Shown piece after piece: positions 14,582-23,102 of a stretch of DNA of 38,064 nucleotides. Numbering within the stretch: the stretch's first letter is position 1; each line of letters opens with the position of its first letter. The stretch is from Clostridium sp. (lineage in GTDB: Bacteria; Bacillota; Clostridia; Clostridiales; Clostridiaceae): positions 1 to 38,064 of the forward strand of contig NZ_JAGHFX010000091.1 in the NCBI RefSeq assembly GCF_017888565.1. Reading direction: 5' to 3'. A program made the translations under genes and the position numbers. A model generated the notes under the pieces. It did no database searches and was not told the origin of the DNA. It worked only from the letters and a program-made list of their open reading frames with translations.

Positions 14582-14610
14582 AAAAGGTGTTCCCGAAGGA
14601 CACCTTTTTA
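14582..14610 (+). terminator. Hairpin-family member 6: AAAAGGTGTTCC-CGA-AGGACACCTTTTT
   Basis: A strong stem with a T-run and a CGA-type loop, matching member 3 in the loop and member 2 in the outer stem. It separates the membrane-protein block from the T4SS operon. Confidence 0.8.
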
Positions 14611-14629
14611 ATATAAATATTTTAAAGTA

Positions 14630-14670
14630 AAAGAGCTTCTGAAAGGCAATAGCCAAGAAGTTCTTTTTTT
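14630..14670 (+). terminator. Branched terminator before the T4SS operon
   Basis: AAGAGCTTCT (14631-14640) pairs with AGAAGTTCTT (14656-14665) with one G-U pair, enclosing GGC-AATA-GCC and followed by a T-run. It forms a tandem pair with the hairpin at 14582, so T4SS transcription must either read through or start very close to 14670. Confidence 0.7.
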
Positions 14671-14690
14671 ATTGAAAGGAGGTGGTGTTT

Positions 14691-14861
14691 ATGGCTGGAG
14701 AAAAGCTTGATAAGGACATAAAAGAAATAGCGGTATCCATAATCGAGGTTACTGGAAAAACATATGAAGAATGGCTAAATGAACAGCACACAAAGGTTAT
14801 CTTTGCAAACTCAAAGCTATTAAAGGAAAGCTTAAATTTAAGAAAAGAAATGAGTGATTAG
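14691..14861 (+). CDS. Small helical protein at the head of the T4SS operon, hypothetical
   Basis: This protein has 56 residues from an ATG seven bases after AAAGGAGGTGG, one of the strongest ribosome sites in the window. It is fully helix-prone and charged, with IEVTGKTYEEWLNEQ in the middle and a Lys/Glu-rich C-terminus. No membrane segment. Its end overlaps the next gene by eight bases, so the two are translationally coupled. No family recognised. Position suggests a partner or regulator of the RHH protein that follows. Confidence 0.6.
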   Translation: MAGEKLDKDIKEIAVSIIEVTGKTYEEWLNEQHTKVIFANSKLLKESLNLRKEMSD

Positions 14862-15141
14862 TTCATTGGAAATTAAAATACGAGGACTTTCAAAAGCAGC
14901 AGTTTCAAGTATTGATGAAAAGGCAAAAAATCTAGGATATAAAAGTAGAAATGAGTTTCTAAAAGTATATTTAGAAAGGGAATTTCTATTACTAGATAAG
15001 ATAAAAGAACATGATAGTCAGTACAACATATTATTTGAAAAAATGCTAAAGCAATTAGAATATAACACTTTAGTGTTAGATAAGTTTTGTAATGAAAATT
15101 TAATTGATTTAGAAGAAACAATAAAAAAAGATAGATTGTAG
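14854..15141 (+). CDS. Arc/RHH-like DNA-binding protein with C-terminal helical tail
   Basis: This protein has 95 residues from GTG 14854; TTG 14866 is possible. Residues about 4-44 form a strand with alternating basic residues (LEIKIRGL) and two helices (AAVSSIDEKAKNLGY and SRNEFLKVYLEREF). This is the Arc/MetJ ribbon-helix-helix layout. A long helix follows (about 45-90) that could form a coiled coil. It is the second gene of the T4SS operon and couples to the preceding small gene. Autoregulation of the transfer operon or a relaxosome role are both plausible. Confidence 0.65.
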   Translation: MISSLEIKIRGLSKAAVSSIDEKAKNLGYKSRNEFLKVYLEREFLLLDKIKEHDSQYNILFEKMLKQLEYNTLVLDKFCNENLIDLEETIKKDRL

Positions 15142-15152
15142 GAGGAATAAAA

Positions 15153-15389
15153 ATGGATGTTATACAACAATTAGTAAATATGGGGAATGAAGTTATTAGT
15201 TGGATGCAACTTTTAGGGATACCAGCTTCAGCAATAGCTTTCGGTGTTGGTGGTTTCCAACAAATATTTGGTGGAGCAGAAGGATTAAGAAAAGCTAAAC
15301 CTTGGTATATAGGTGGAGCAATAGGACTTATATTTATACTAGGAGCTTCAGCTATCGCTTCATTCTTAAAGATGAAGATAACATTTTAA
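15153..15389 (+). CDS. VirB2/Maff2-like small membrane protein of the T4SS
   Basis: This protein has 78 residues from an ATG after TAGGAGGAA. An amphipathic start is followed by two hydrophobic segments (about 20-40 and 50-72). The glycine-rich loop GGFQQIFGGAEG and the basic turn RKAKPW lie between them. Two-helix proteins of this size directly before virD4 are VirB2/TrbC-like or Maff2-like subunits in Gram-positive conjugation systems. It would form part of the membrane channel or a short pilus-like structure. There is no cleavable signal. A hairpin (15392-15415) directly after the stop could raise its level over downstream genes by partial termination. Confidence 0.65.
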   Translation: MDVIQQLVNMGNEVISWMQLLGIPASAIAFGVGGFQQIFGGAEGLRKAKPWYIGGAIGLIFILGASAIASFLKMKITF

Positions 15390-15391
15390 AT

Positions 15392-15415
15392 AAGGGGAAG
15401 TATAAGCTTCCCCTT
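15392..15415 (+). terminator. Hairpin AAGGGGAAG/CTTCCCCTT between VirB2-like gene and virD4
   Basis: A perfect nine-bp stem with a six-base loop and only a short T-run. It is unrelated in sequence to the GTGTTCC family. Likely a partial terminator or mRNA stabiliser that gives more of the small subunit than of the ATPase. Confidence 0.6.
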
Positions 15416-15435
15416 TAAGAATAAAGGGTGATTAA

Positions 15436-17664
15436 ATGAAATTTATTAAAGATATAAAGAATGAGCTTCAAAGTTTATTGGAAGAAAAAGAAGCTAATAA
15501 AGAAATGAAGTTGATTAGAAGAATTGCTGATAAAAAAATGCTTTCATCAGCAATAATAATAATATTTATTTTAGTAACTTTATTTGTGAATCTTATTTCA
15601 AACTCAATTGATGGTTTATTTTTATTAGCAACTGGGTTAGAAAAAAGGTTTAATTTAATTTGGAATATATTAATGCCTAATTTATCATATCCATTACTTT
15701 ATTTATTGGCATATGTCCTAACTGAAGTAGTTTTATTTAAATTAGTGTTTAATATAAAAGCTTCATTTAAAGATATAAGAGATGGACAAAAGGGAAATAG
15801 TAGATTTGCAACTTTAGATGAAATAAAAGAACAATATAGGGCAGTAGATGAAGTGGAAAGTGATAAGGAACGTTTAAATGGAGGATATGAAGGGCGTGGA
15901 GGGGTTATTGTAAGTAGATATAAAGATAAGATTTTTATAGATGATAGCCCAACTAATAACTTGATAATAGGTACTACTAGAAGTGGTAAAGGGGAGTTGT
16001 TTATATTTCCAACTATAGATTTATATTCAAGGGCGGGTATAAAGCCATCACTTGTGGTAAACGATCCTAAAGGAGAACTTTATAGTGCATCAAAGGAAAT
16101 ATTAGAAAATAGAGGATATAGAGTTGAAATATTAAATTTATTAAAACCTATGAACTCAATGAGTTATAATCCTTTGCAATTAATAATAGATGCATATAAA
16201 CAAAAAGATTATAGTACAGCTCAAAGTTTGGTTAAGACATTAACTTATACATTGTATTATAAACCAGGTGTTAAAGATCCATTTTGGCAAACATCGGCTA
16301 TGAGTTTGGTTAATGCTTTAATTTTAGCAGTTTGTGATGAATGTATTAAAAGTGGAGAGTTACAAAAAATAACGCTTTATACAGTAGCAAATATGTTATC
16401 AGAATTAGGTTCTAAAGATGATGTAACTGGAAAAAATGAGCTTGATAAATATTTTGAAGGATTGGATAGTAAGTCTGTTGCTAAAATGCAATATGCAACA
16501 TCTAATTTCTCTAAGGGTACAACTAGGGGAGGAATATTTGCTACTGCAATGTCAGAGTTACAAATATTCACTATGGATGAAATAGCAAAATTAACATCAA
16601 AAAATTCTATTAATTTAAAAGATATAGGATTTACCAGCAATGATGATAGACCTTTAGCGTTATTTATGGTTACACCTGATTATGATTGTTCAAATCATGT
16701 TATATCTAGTATTTTTGTAAGACAATTATATTATGTTTTATCAAAAGAAGCTTCATTAAGACCAGGTGGAAAATGCGATAGAGAAGTAGTATTTTTACTA
16801 GATGAATTTGGAAATATGCCAGTTATAGAAGGTATGGCTAATATAGTAACTGTTTGTTTAGGAAGAAATATAAGATTCAATTTAGTTATTCAAGCAATAT
16901 CTCAATTAAAAAAATTATATGGTGATGATTATAAGACTATACTTGGTAATTGCTCCAATAAGTTTTATATATTCACTAATGAAGTGGAAACGGCTGAAGA
17001 ATTTTCAAAACTTTTAGGTGATAAGACTATTGTTACTTATTCAAGAAGTGGAGAAATTTTTGATATGACAAAACATCAAACTGAAAGTGTAGATGCTAGA
17101 AAAATATTAACAGTAGATGAATTAATGCACTTGGAAGAAGGAGAAATAGTTATTGCTAGGGGTACTAAAAGAAGGGATTTAAATGGTAACAAGATTAGAC
17201 CATATCCTATATTTAATACTGCTGATCATACTCTTAAATATAGGTATGAATATTTAGGAGAATTTTTTGATAATACTAAAAATCTTATAAATGAAAAAGT
17301 TGAAACTTTACATAGTGATGTAAATCTTGAAGATTTATTGCTATATAGAAATATAAAAAATAAAGAGCCTTTAGTACAAAGTATGGTAAGAGAAAAAGGG
17401 ATTGAAGATGCTAAAATTAGTAAAAATGAAAAGCTTAAAGATATTTTGGTAAATGAAATACTAACAATAGATGAAGTTTCAGATATAAATAAGAAAATTG
17501 AAATGACTGTTGATGAAGAAGTTACTTTAGAAGTTGATTTTAATATGAGATGGTCAGAAGTTAAAGAGATTTTAAATGAATATTACAATGACTATGATAT
17601 AGAGGATTTAAAAAAATATATAGATAAAGGAGAACTTAGACTAAAAAGTAATAGAGTGGGGTGA
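15436..17664 (+). CDS. virD4: VirD4/TraG-type coupling ATPase
   Basis: This 742-residue protein links the relaxosome to the secretion channel and powers DNA entry. Two membrane helices lie at about 35-58 and 82-106. The ATPase domain follows, with Walker A GTTRSGKG (179-186) and Walker B VVFLLDEFGNMP (about 448-460). VVNDPKGELY (about 208) is typical of VirD4, and VIQAISQLKKLYGD follows Walker B. A roughly 130-residue acidic C-terminal extension could bind the relaxase complex. The length is slightly above the usual 600-700. GGGTGATTA supports the ATG. It is followed seven bases later by the VirB6-like gene. Confidence 0.93.
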   Translation: MKFIKDIKNELQSLLEEKEANKEMKLIRRIADKKMLSSAIIIIFILVTLFVNLISNSIDGLFLLATGLEKRFNLIWNILMPNLSYPLLYLLAYVLTEVVLFKLVFNIKASFKDIRDGQKGNSRFATLDEIKEQYRAVDEVESDKERLNGGYEGRGGVIVSRYKDKIFIDDSPTNNLIIGTTRSGKGELFIFPTIDLYSRAGIKPSLVVNDPKGELYSASKEILENRGYRVEILNLLKPMNSMSYNPLQLIIDAYKQKDYSTAQSLVKTLTYTLYYKPGVKDPFWQTSAMSLVNALILAVCDECIKSGELQKITLYTVANMLSELGSKDDVTGKNELDKYFEGLDSKSVAKMQYATSNFSKGTTRGGIFATAMSELQIFTMDEIAKLTSKNSINLKDIGFTSNDDRPLALFMVTPDYDCSNHVISSIFVRQLYYVLSKEASLRPGGKCDREVVFLLDEFGNMPVIEGMANIVTVCLGRNIRFNLVIQAISQLKKLYGDDYKTILGNCSNKFYIFTNEVETAEEFSKLLGDKTIVTYSRSGEIFDMTKHQTESVDARKILTVDELMHLEEGEIVIARGTKRRDLNGNKIRPYPIFNTADHTLKYRYEYLGEFFDNTKNLINEKVETLHSDVNLEDLLLYRNIKNKEPLVQSMVREKGIEDAKISKNEKLKDILVNEILTIDEVSDINKKIEMTVDEEVTLEVDFNMRWSEVKEILNEYYNDYDIEDLKKYIDKGELRLKSNRVG

Positions 17665-17671
17665 TTGAGTA

Positions 17672-20125
17672 TTGGAGATATTAGAAAAATTAATGCAGAA
17701 TAATATCCTTGAAATGGCTGATATAATTAGCAACTGTATTAGATGGGTATTGTGGAAGATAGTAACGTTATTATCGTTATTAGTTAATAGTATAGAGAAG
17801 GCTGTAACTAAAATTTACAATATAAATGGATTCTTTAATTCTCCTGAAGTAACTGCCTTAATAGATAAGTATAAACCGTTAGTATGGGTTATTCTTGCTA
17901 TATCAATAGGAATATTAGGGTTTAAGATAATGTTTAATAGAAAGCAGAATAGAGGTGAATTGCCATCTAACATTTTATTTTCTATTCTTATTCTAGTATT
18001 ATTACCAACTTTAATGACAAAGCTAGATAACATGACAAGTATAGCAGTTAATGATGTTGCAAGTGAATATACAAGTTCAGCAAATGAGTTAATTAAAAAC
18101 AATATATATGATTTATATTATTTAGATTCTAATGGATTTGACTTAAATAATAAAAATAATATAAAGTCTAGTGAAATACTTACAGTAGCCGAAAATGAAA
18201 CTATAGATTTAGATGAAGTTAATAATAAAGCTGTTTTAGGAAAGAAAATTAAATTTGATAAGAATGGGAATAAAAAGCTTGAAGATTTAGAGACAGGATG
18301 GTTTAAAATTGATGAAAAATATTATAGATATGGAATAGATTTTTTACCTATAATAGTTACTTTAGGAGCTATGGGAATAACTCTTATTTGCATTGGATTA
18401 AAAGTAGCAAGATTAATATTTGAATTAGCATTTAATAAGTTACTTGCAACTCTTTTCGCTTTTGCTGATATTGGAGATGGCAAAAAGTTAAAGGAAATAA
18501 TAAAACATATATTTTCAATGTTTATAGTTATATTTTCAACTGCAATAATGACAAAATTATACGTTATATTTAGTTCTTGGTTAGGTACAAGCCTAGGAAA
18601 TGCTGGACTAAGTGCTAATGGAGTAGCAAAAATGATTGTACTTGTTGGAGGAAGTATAGCTGTTATAGATGGTCCTAATATCATAGAAAGAATATTAGGA
18701 ATTGATGCGGGATTAAAGAATGGTTGGTCAGCAGTTATGGCTGGATATGGTTTAAGTAAGGGAACTATGAATGGTCTAAGCTCATTATCAGAAGGAGTTA
18801 AGAGTTTAGGAAAGGCTACTGCATTAGGTACAAGTATGGGAGCAGGAGCATTGAGTGGTATGTTTGGTAAAGATAAGAATAGCAATATTATTAATGATGA
18901 TGATAATACAGATAAGAATAATAATGATAAGAATAATGTAAGTAACAATGATATAGAACAAGATATGAAAAATTCAGATAGCAATAAAAATGAGAATCCT
19001 AATGTTGCTGATAATAAGTCAAAAGAACCAGGAAATAATGAAAAAGTTAATAATGATAATATTAGTAACATAGAGGACGAAATGAATAGATCTAAGAATA
19101 GAAATTCAAATAATATTGTTGACAATAAAGATATTGATAGCTTAAAAGATAGTAATAAAAATGGTGATTTAAACAGTATCGAAGAAGAAATGAATAGAGC
19201 TAAAAATTCAAATCCGAATAATGATACTGACAATAATAAGGCTATTCCTAATGATATTAATTCAAAGAATATGAAAGATATTAATAGAAATAGAGATAAT
19301 AATATGAATGTCAATAATATTGAAGAAGAAATGAACAAAAATAAAAATATAAATCCAAATAATGATATTGCTAATAAGAATATAGATACTCCTAAAGATA
19401 TTAATAACCCTAAATATAATAATGATATTGAAGGAGATATGCAACAAATAAAAGGAATAAACACTAATAAGAGTAACTTAGATAGTGTAACACCTAAAGA
19501 TAGTTTAAATGAAGAAATGAGCGATAATAAGGGCATAAACCCTAATAGGGGTAACTTAGATGGGGTAAGACCTAAAGGTAGCTTAAATGATGAAATGAGC
19601 GATAATAAGGGCATAAACCCTAATAAGGGTAACTTAGATGGGGTAAGACCTAAAGGTAGCTTAAATGATGAAATGAGCGATAATAAGAGCATAAACACTA
19701 ATAAGGGCAACTTAGATGGATTAAGACCTAAAGGTGGTTTAAATGATGAAATAAGCGATAATAAAGACATAAATCCTAATAGAAGTAATGTAGATAGTGT
19801 AAGACCTAAAGATTCCTTAAATACAGAAATAGGAAAGAGTAAAGATTCAAATTCTACTAATTCAGATAATATTAATTCTAAAAATGGATTTGAAAATATT
19901 AGACCAAAAGAAACTGACAATACTTCTAACTCAAAATTGGATAATTCAAATAATAAAAAAAGAGAAGAAAATTTAGTTGGAAAAATGGAAAATAGGACTA
20001 TTGGTGAGTATGCAAAAGATAAAGTTAAATCATCAAAATTTATTGATGATTTAAATAGATCATATAACTTAGGAAAAAACTCAACTAATAAGTGGAATAT
20101 AAAACGTAAGAAAAATAAAATTTAA
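17672..20125 (+). CDS. VirB6/TrbL-like polytopic T4SS protein with long Asn-rich repeat tail
   Basis: This protein has 817 residues from TTG 17672, eight bases after GTGGGGTGA. The N-terminal 400 residues contain about six membrane helices (near 20-40, 70-90, 100-118, 222-245, 250-290 and 310-335). A glycine-rich segment follows (GYGLSKGTMNGLSSLSEG, then GAGALSGMFG), as in VirB6/TrbL inner-membrane channel proteins. The last 400 residues are unusual: very rich in Asn, Asp and Lys. They contain degenerate NxIEEEMNRxKN repeats (about 465-590) and then five 26-residue repeats (594-723). The final 50 residues are basic. Such tails are probably cytoplasmic, disordered and variable in length. Operon neighbours VirD4 and the VirB3-like gene support the call. 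Confidence 0.8.
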   Translation: MEILEKLMQNNILEMADIISNCIRWVLWKIVTLLSLLVNSIEKAVTKIYNINGFFNSPEVTALIDKYKPLVWVILAISIGILGFKIMFNRKQNRGELPSNILFSILILVLLPTLMTKLDNMTSIAVNDVASEYTSSANELIKNNIYDLYYLDSNGFDLNNKNNIKSSEILTVAENETIDLDEVNNKAVLGKKIKFDKNGNKKLEDLETGWFKIDEKYYRYGIDFLPIIVTLGAMGITLICIGLKVARLIFELAFNKLLATLFAFADIGDGKKLKEIIKHIFSMFIVIFSTAIMTKLYVIFSSWLGTSLGNAGLSANGVAKMIVLVGGSIAVIDGPNIIERILGIDAGLKNGWSAVMAGYGLSKGTMNGLSSLSEGVKSLGKATALGTSMGAGALSGMFGKDKNSNIINDDDNTDKNNNDKNNVSNNDIEQDMKNSDSNKNENPNVADNKSKEPGNNEKVNNDNISNIEDEMNRSKNRNSNNIVDNKDIDSLKDSNKNGDLNSIEEEMNRAKNSNPNNDTDNNKAIPNDINSKNMKDINRNRDNNMNVNNIEEEMNKNKNINPNNDIANKNIDTPKDINNPKYNNDIEGDMQQIKGINTNKSNLDSVTPKDSLNEEMSDNKGINPNRGNLDGVRPKGSLNDEMSDNKGINPNKGNLDGVRPKGSLNDEMSDNKSINTNKGNLDGLRPKGGLNDEISDNKDINPNRSNVDSVRPKDSLNTEIGKSKDSNSTNSDNINSKNGFENIRPKETDNTSNSKLDNSNNKKREENLVGKMENRTIGEYAKDKVKSSKFIDDLNRSYNLGKNSTNKWNIKRKKNKI
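19451..19840 (+). repeat. Five tandem 78-bp coding repeats in the VirB6-like gene
   Basis: In-frame copies start at 19451, 19529, 19607, 19685 and 19763 and encode 26-residue units such as KGINPNRGNLDGVRPKGSLN plus DEMSDN. Copies two and three differ at about one base over 78, showing recent duplication; outer copies are more diverged. Copy number is likely to vary between relatives by recombination or slippage. Confidence 0.9.
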
Positions 20126-20143
20126 ATAAGGTAGGTGAAATTT

Positions 20144-20413
20144 ATGTATGTATTACCAAAGGAAATTTCATCATCAATGAAATTTACTAAGAGTTTATAT
20201 TTGTTTGATATAGTTTTTGTAGGTTCTGTATTAATTATAGCCTGGGCATTAAGTTCCCTGGTATATACCCCATTAATTGTACCTTACTATTTATTTATGT
20301 TTACTATTTCTATTATATTAACTAGTAAGAGTAGCATAAATCCTGAAAAAAGAAAATTTCAAAGTATATATTATGCTTTAATAAGAAATAAAAAAGCTTA
20401 TGCTAGAGAATAG
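20144..20413 (+). CDS. VirB3-like (DUF5592-type) membrane protein
   Basis: This protein has 89 residues from ATG 20144, with AAGGTAGGTG upstream; the GTG at 20135 lies inside that site. YVLPKEI opens the protein, two membrane helices follow (about 20-40 and 44-62), and the C-terminus reads NPEKRKFQSIYYALIRNKKAY. This layout with the final Q-S-I-Y-Y-A motif matches small VirB3/TcpE-like subunits (DUF5592, from memory) encoded just before VirB4 in Gram-positive systems. They recruit the VirB4 ATPase to the membrane. A family hairpin follows three bases after the stop. Confidence 0.7.
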   Translation: MYVLPKEISSSMKFTKSLYLFDIVFVGSVLIIAWALSSLVYTPLIVPYYLFMFTISIILTSKSSINPEKRKFQSIYYALIRNKKAYARE

Positions 20414-20415
20414 AT

Positions 20416-20440
20416 AGGTGTCCCTCAAGGACACCTTTTT
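20416..20440 (+). terminator. Hairpin-family member 7: AGGTGTCC...GGACACCTTTTT inside the T4SS operon
   Basis: A perfect eight-bp stem, five-base CTCAA loop and T-run. It lies between two genes that must both be expressed for transfer, so it can only be a partial terminator or a regulated attenuator. Confidence 0.75.
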
Positions 20441-20454
20441 GATTGGAGGATTTT

Positions 20455-21111
20455 ATGGCAATAAAAAAATTTGAAAATATAAATATAAAAAAGGATATAA
20501 AGAAAGAAAAGGTAAAATTAACCAAGGAAGAAAAGAAGTTATTAAAGGAAAAAAAGAAGCTAAAGAAAAAAGAGCTTAAAGAAATAAGAAAAGAAGATAA
20601 AAAGGTTTTACTAACAACTAAAGAGTTATTGCCTTTTAAAGATGCAGATGATGATGATAGTATAATAACCAAAATGGGACATATTGATATATTTCAAATA
20701 GATAGTAAAGATATATATTCATTAAATGAGATTGAAAGAAAAATGCACATATATAGTTTCGTATCATTTTTACGAGGATATGTATATGATTTTAAACTTA
20801 TATCAATGAAGTTTCCTGTAAATACATTAAAGCAGCAGAGATTTTTAGAAAAGAAGTTAAAAGAATGTGATAATGAGATTTATGCTAATTTCTTAAAAGA
20901 GAAATTAGATCAATTAATATTCCTTGAAGAAAATAGACAAAATAAAGAGTTTTATATAATGATTTTTATTAAAGATACTGATAATAAGGAAGAAGTTAAG
21001 GGATTATTATTAAGGAATCAAAATATAGCAATCCAATTAAAACCTTTAGATATTGAAAAGAAACTTAAAATATTGTTCAAGTTAAATAATCCTAATACAA
21101 AACTTATGTAA
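20455..21111 (+). CDS. Cytoplasmic T4SS protein resembling the N-terminal part of VirB4-type proteins
   Basis: This protein has 218 residues from ATG 20455, after TTGGAGGA. A long Lys/Glu-rich helix (about 10-48) is followed by an alpha/beta domain (about 65-218). MGHIDIFQIDSKDIYSLN and YSFVSFLRGYVYDFKLISMK resemble the N-terminal domain of VirB4/TraC-like proteins, without an ATPase core. No membrane segment. It lies between the VirB3-like protein and VirB4, where Gram-positive systems often carry such an accessory gene. It may cap or recruit VirB4. The resemblance is by eye and uncertain. Confidence 0.55.
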   Translation: MAIKKFENINIKKDIKKEKVKLTKEEKKLLKEKKKLKKKELKEIRKEDKKVLLTTKELLPFKDADDDDSIITKMGHIDIFQIDSKDIYSLNEIERKMHIYSFVSFLRGYVYDFKLISMKFPVNTLKQQRFLEKKLKECDNEIYANFLKEKLDQLIFLEENRQNKEFYIMIFIKDTDNKEEVKGLLLRNQNIAIQLKPLDIEKKLKILFKLNNPNTKLM

Positions 21112-21145
21112 GAATGTGCAAAAAACAATATAGGTAATTTGAAAT

Positions 21146-21184
21146 TAGATACTAAGCTTAAAAATTTAGTATCTTTTTATTTTT
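21146..21184 (+). terminator. Intra-operon terminator before virB4
   Basis: AGATACTAA (21146-21154) pairs perfectly with TTAGTATCT (21165-21173), followed by a long T-rich tail. It sits in a 94-bp gap between transfer genes of the same direction and suggests graded expression or an unseen promoter just after it. Confidence 0.75.
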
Positions 21185-21205
21185 TTAATTTTAGGAGGAA
21201 AGAGA

Positions 21206-23101
21206 ATGGGATTAAGAAAAAATATAGAATATAACCCATACCTTTTAACAGCAATTCAGCCAGTTGGTGGTGTGAGTTTTTCGGAAAGAGCTATTATCAA
21301 GGGTGATGGGTACGAATCTTGTATAAGAATATATGAATTTAAAACACAAGTTAATGATTATTGGTTAGAAGATTTATTGAATTTTGAAGATGTAACAACA
21401 ACAATAGATGTTTCAACAGAAAATCAAGATAAGATATTAGAAAAAATTAATAGGTCTATTACAGAGCAGATTACAAGAGCTGGTGATGCTCCAAGCAATA
21501 TTGACAGAATAAAAGCTACATCAGAGATTAGTAAATTACAAGCATTAGTAGAAGATATTACTCAAAATGAGGAAATAATAAAACTTGTAACTGTAAGATA
21601 TTATGTATCAGCTTTAACTTTAGAAGAGTTAGACATAAAGATTAAAGATATATTAATTAGGTTGCAAAACTTAGGATATAGGGGTGCAGTTTGTATTAAT
21701 GAGCAAGAATATGAATGGCAGTCATTATTTTCAAGTGCAACAGAACAAACATATTATACAAATAAGAGAGTAGGAAAGCCATTACCTTCAATATTTTTAG
21801 GTGGTGGCTATCCTTTTCACTTTACAGAACTTAATGATCCAACGGGAAAGTATTTAGGTAGAACTTATACTGGTGGAAATGTTTTATATGATATTTTTAC
21901 TAGGAATGATTATAGAAAATCATTTAATGCTTTAATAGTAGGGCTTATGGGTTCGGGAAAATCAACTTTGTTAAAAAAGTTGATGATGGATAATGCAATA
22001 GTAAATAACACAATTAGGGTTTTAGATATATCAGGGGAATTTAAGACTTTAGTAGAAGCTTTAGGAGGTAAAGTAATAGCGTTAGATGGGACAGACGGTA
22101 TTATAAATCCATTACAGATATTCGCAACAGTAGTTGATGAAGAAACAAATGAGGTATTAGAAGAACAAAGTTATATGCTTCATTTAAGTAAAGTTTCAAT
22201 GTTATATCAATTCATTTCTCCGACAGCAGAGCAATCAGAAATAAGAGAATTTGAAAGACTTTTAAGTGATTTCTATAGAAGTTATGGAATTGATAGAAAA
22301 AAAGCTACTACTTATGAAATTACAGAATATCCAATAATGGAGCAGTTATTGGAATATACGAAAAATGAACTTTATGAAGATGTGGAGAGAGCAATTATAA
22401 AGAAGAACCTAACTTCAACAAAGCAAGAGAGATTAGAGTTAATAATATTAAATATTGAAAGTATGGTAAGAGATTATGGAACTCTTTTCAATGGACATTC
22501 ATCTATAAGTAATTTTGATGATGAACAAATAGTAAGTTTTGCAGTTAAAAACTTAACTCAATTTGATAAAAGAATATTCAATGCTCAAACATTTAACATA
22601 ATGACATTACTATGGAATAATGCTTTAAAACAAGGACTTCCAGCTAAGAAGTTATATGATGATGGAAAGATTAGTTTTGAAGATAGTAAAAAGTATTTTC
22701 TTTTAATTGATGAAGCTCATAAGTTCATAAATTCCAATAATATTATGGCAGTTGATTATTTAATTTCTTTTGAAAGAGAAGCAAGAAAATACTTTGCAGG
22801 ACTTATATTTGCAACTCAAAGTATTAGAGATGTTGTTCCTGAAAATGCAGAGAGTGAAGCATTACAAAAGATAAAAACTCTTTTTGAATTAACTCAATAT
22901 AAGTTTATCATGCAACAAGATAATAATTCTAAAAAGGCTTTAATGGATATTTTTGATGGTCAATTAACAGAGAGTGAAATTGAAGGAGTACCTTTCTTTA
23001 GAAAAGGTGAATGTATATTAGCAATCAATGGATTTAAAAATATAAAGTTCAGAATAGAGGTTACAAGTAAAGAATTAGATTTATTTAAAGGTGGTGCTTA
23101 G
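21206..23101 (+). CDS. virB4: VirB4-type T4SS ATPase
   Basis: This 631-residue motor protein assembles and energises the channel. The N-terminal domain covers about 1-215. The ATPase has Walker A GLMGSGKS (246-253), a strand DISGEFKTL typical of the family, and Walker B FLLIDEAHKF (about 496-505). The RADs-like segment FATQSIRDV follows. It includes GRTYTGGNVLYDIFTR just before the P-loop, as in TraE/TraC-like VirB4 proteins of Firmicutes. Length is normal. AGGAGGAAAGAG precedes the ATG. The next gene starts one base after the stop, so translation is coupled. Confidence 0.93.
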   Translation: MGLRKNIEYNPYLLTAIQPVGGVSFSERAIIKGDGYESCIRIYEFKTQVNDYWLEDLLNFEDVTTTIDVSTENQDKILEKINRSITEQITRAGDAPSNIDRIKATSEISKLQALVEDITQNEEIIKLVTVRYYVSALTLEELDIKIKDILIRLQNLGYRGAVCINEQEYEWQSLFSSATEQTYYTNKRVGKPLPSIFLGGGYPFHFTELNDPTGKYLGRTYTGGNVLYDIFTRNDYRKSFNALIVGLMGSGKSTLLKKLMMDNAIVNNTIRVLDISGEFKTLVEALGGKVIALDGTDGIINPLQIFATVVDEETNEVLEEQSYMLHLSKVSMLYQFISPTAEQSEIREFERLLSDFYRSYGIDRKKATTYEITEYPIMEQLLEYTKNELYEDVERAIIKKNLTSTKQERLELIILNIESMVRDYGTLFNGHSSISNFDDEQIVSFAVKNLTQFDKRIFNAQTFNIMTLLWNNALKQGLPAKKLYDDGKISFEDSKKYFLLIDEAHKFINSNNIMAVDYLISFEREARKYFAGLIFATQSIRDVVPENAESEALQKIKTLFELTQYKFIMQQDNNSKKALMDIFDGQLTESEIEGVPFFRKGECILAINGFKNIKFRIEVTSKELDLFKGGA

Positions 23102-23102
23102 T

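Noticed and set aside
18322..19920. Minus-strand 532-codon frame opposite the VirB6-like tail
   Set aside because: A shadow of the repeat-rich Asn/Asp/Lys coding region. The Leu/Ser-rich low-complexity product has no ribosome site and mirrors the repeats.
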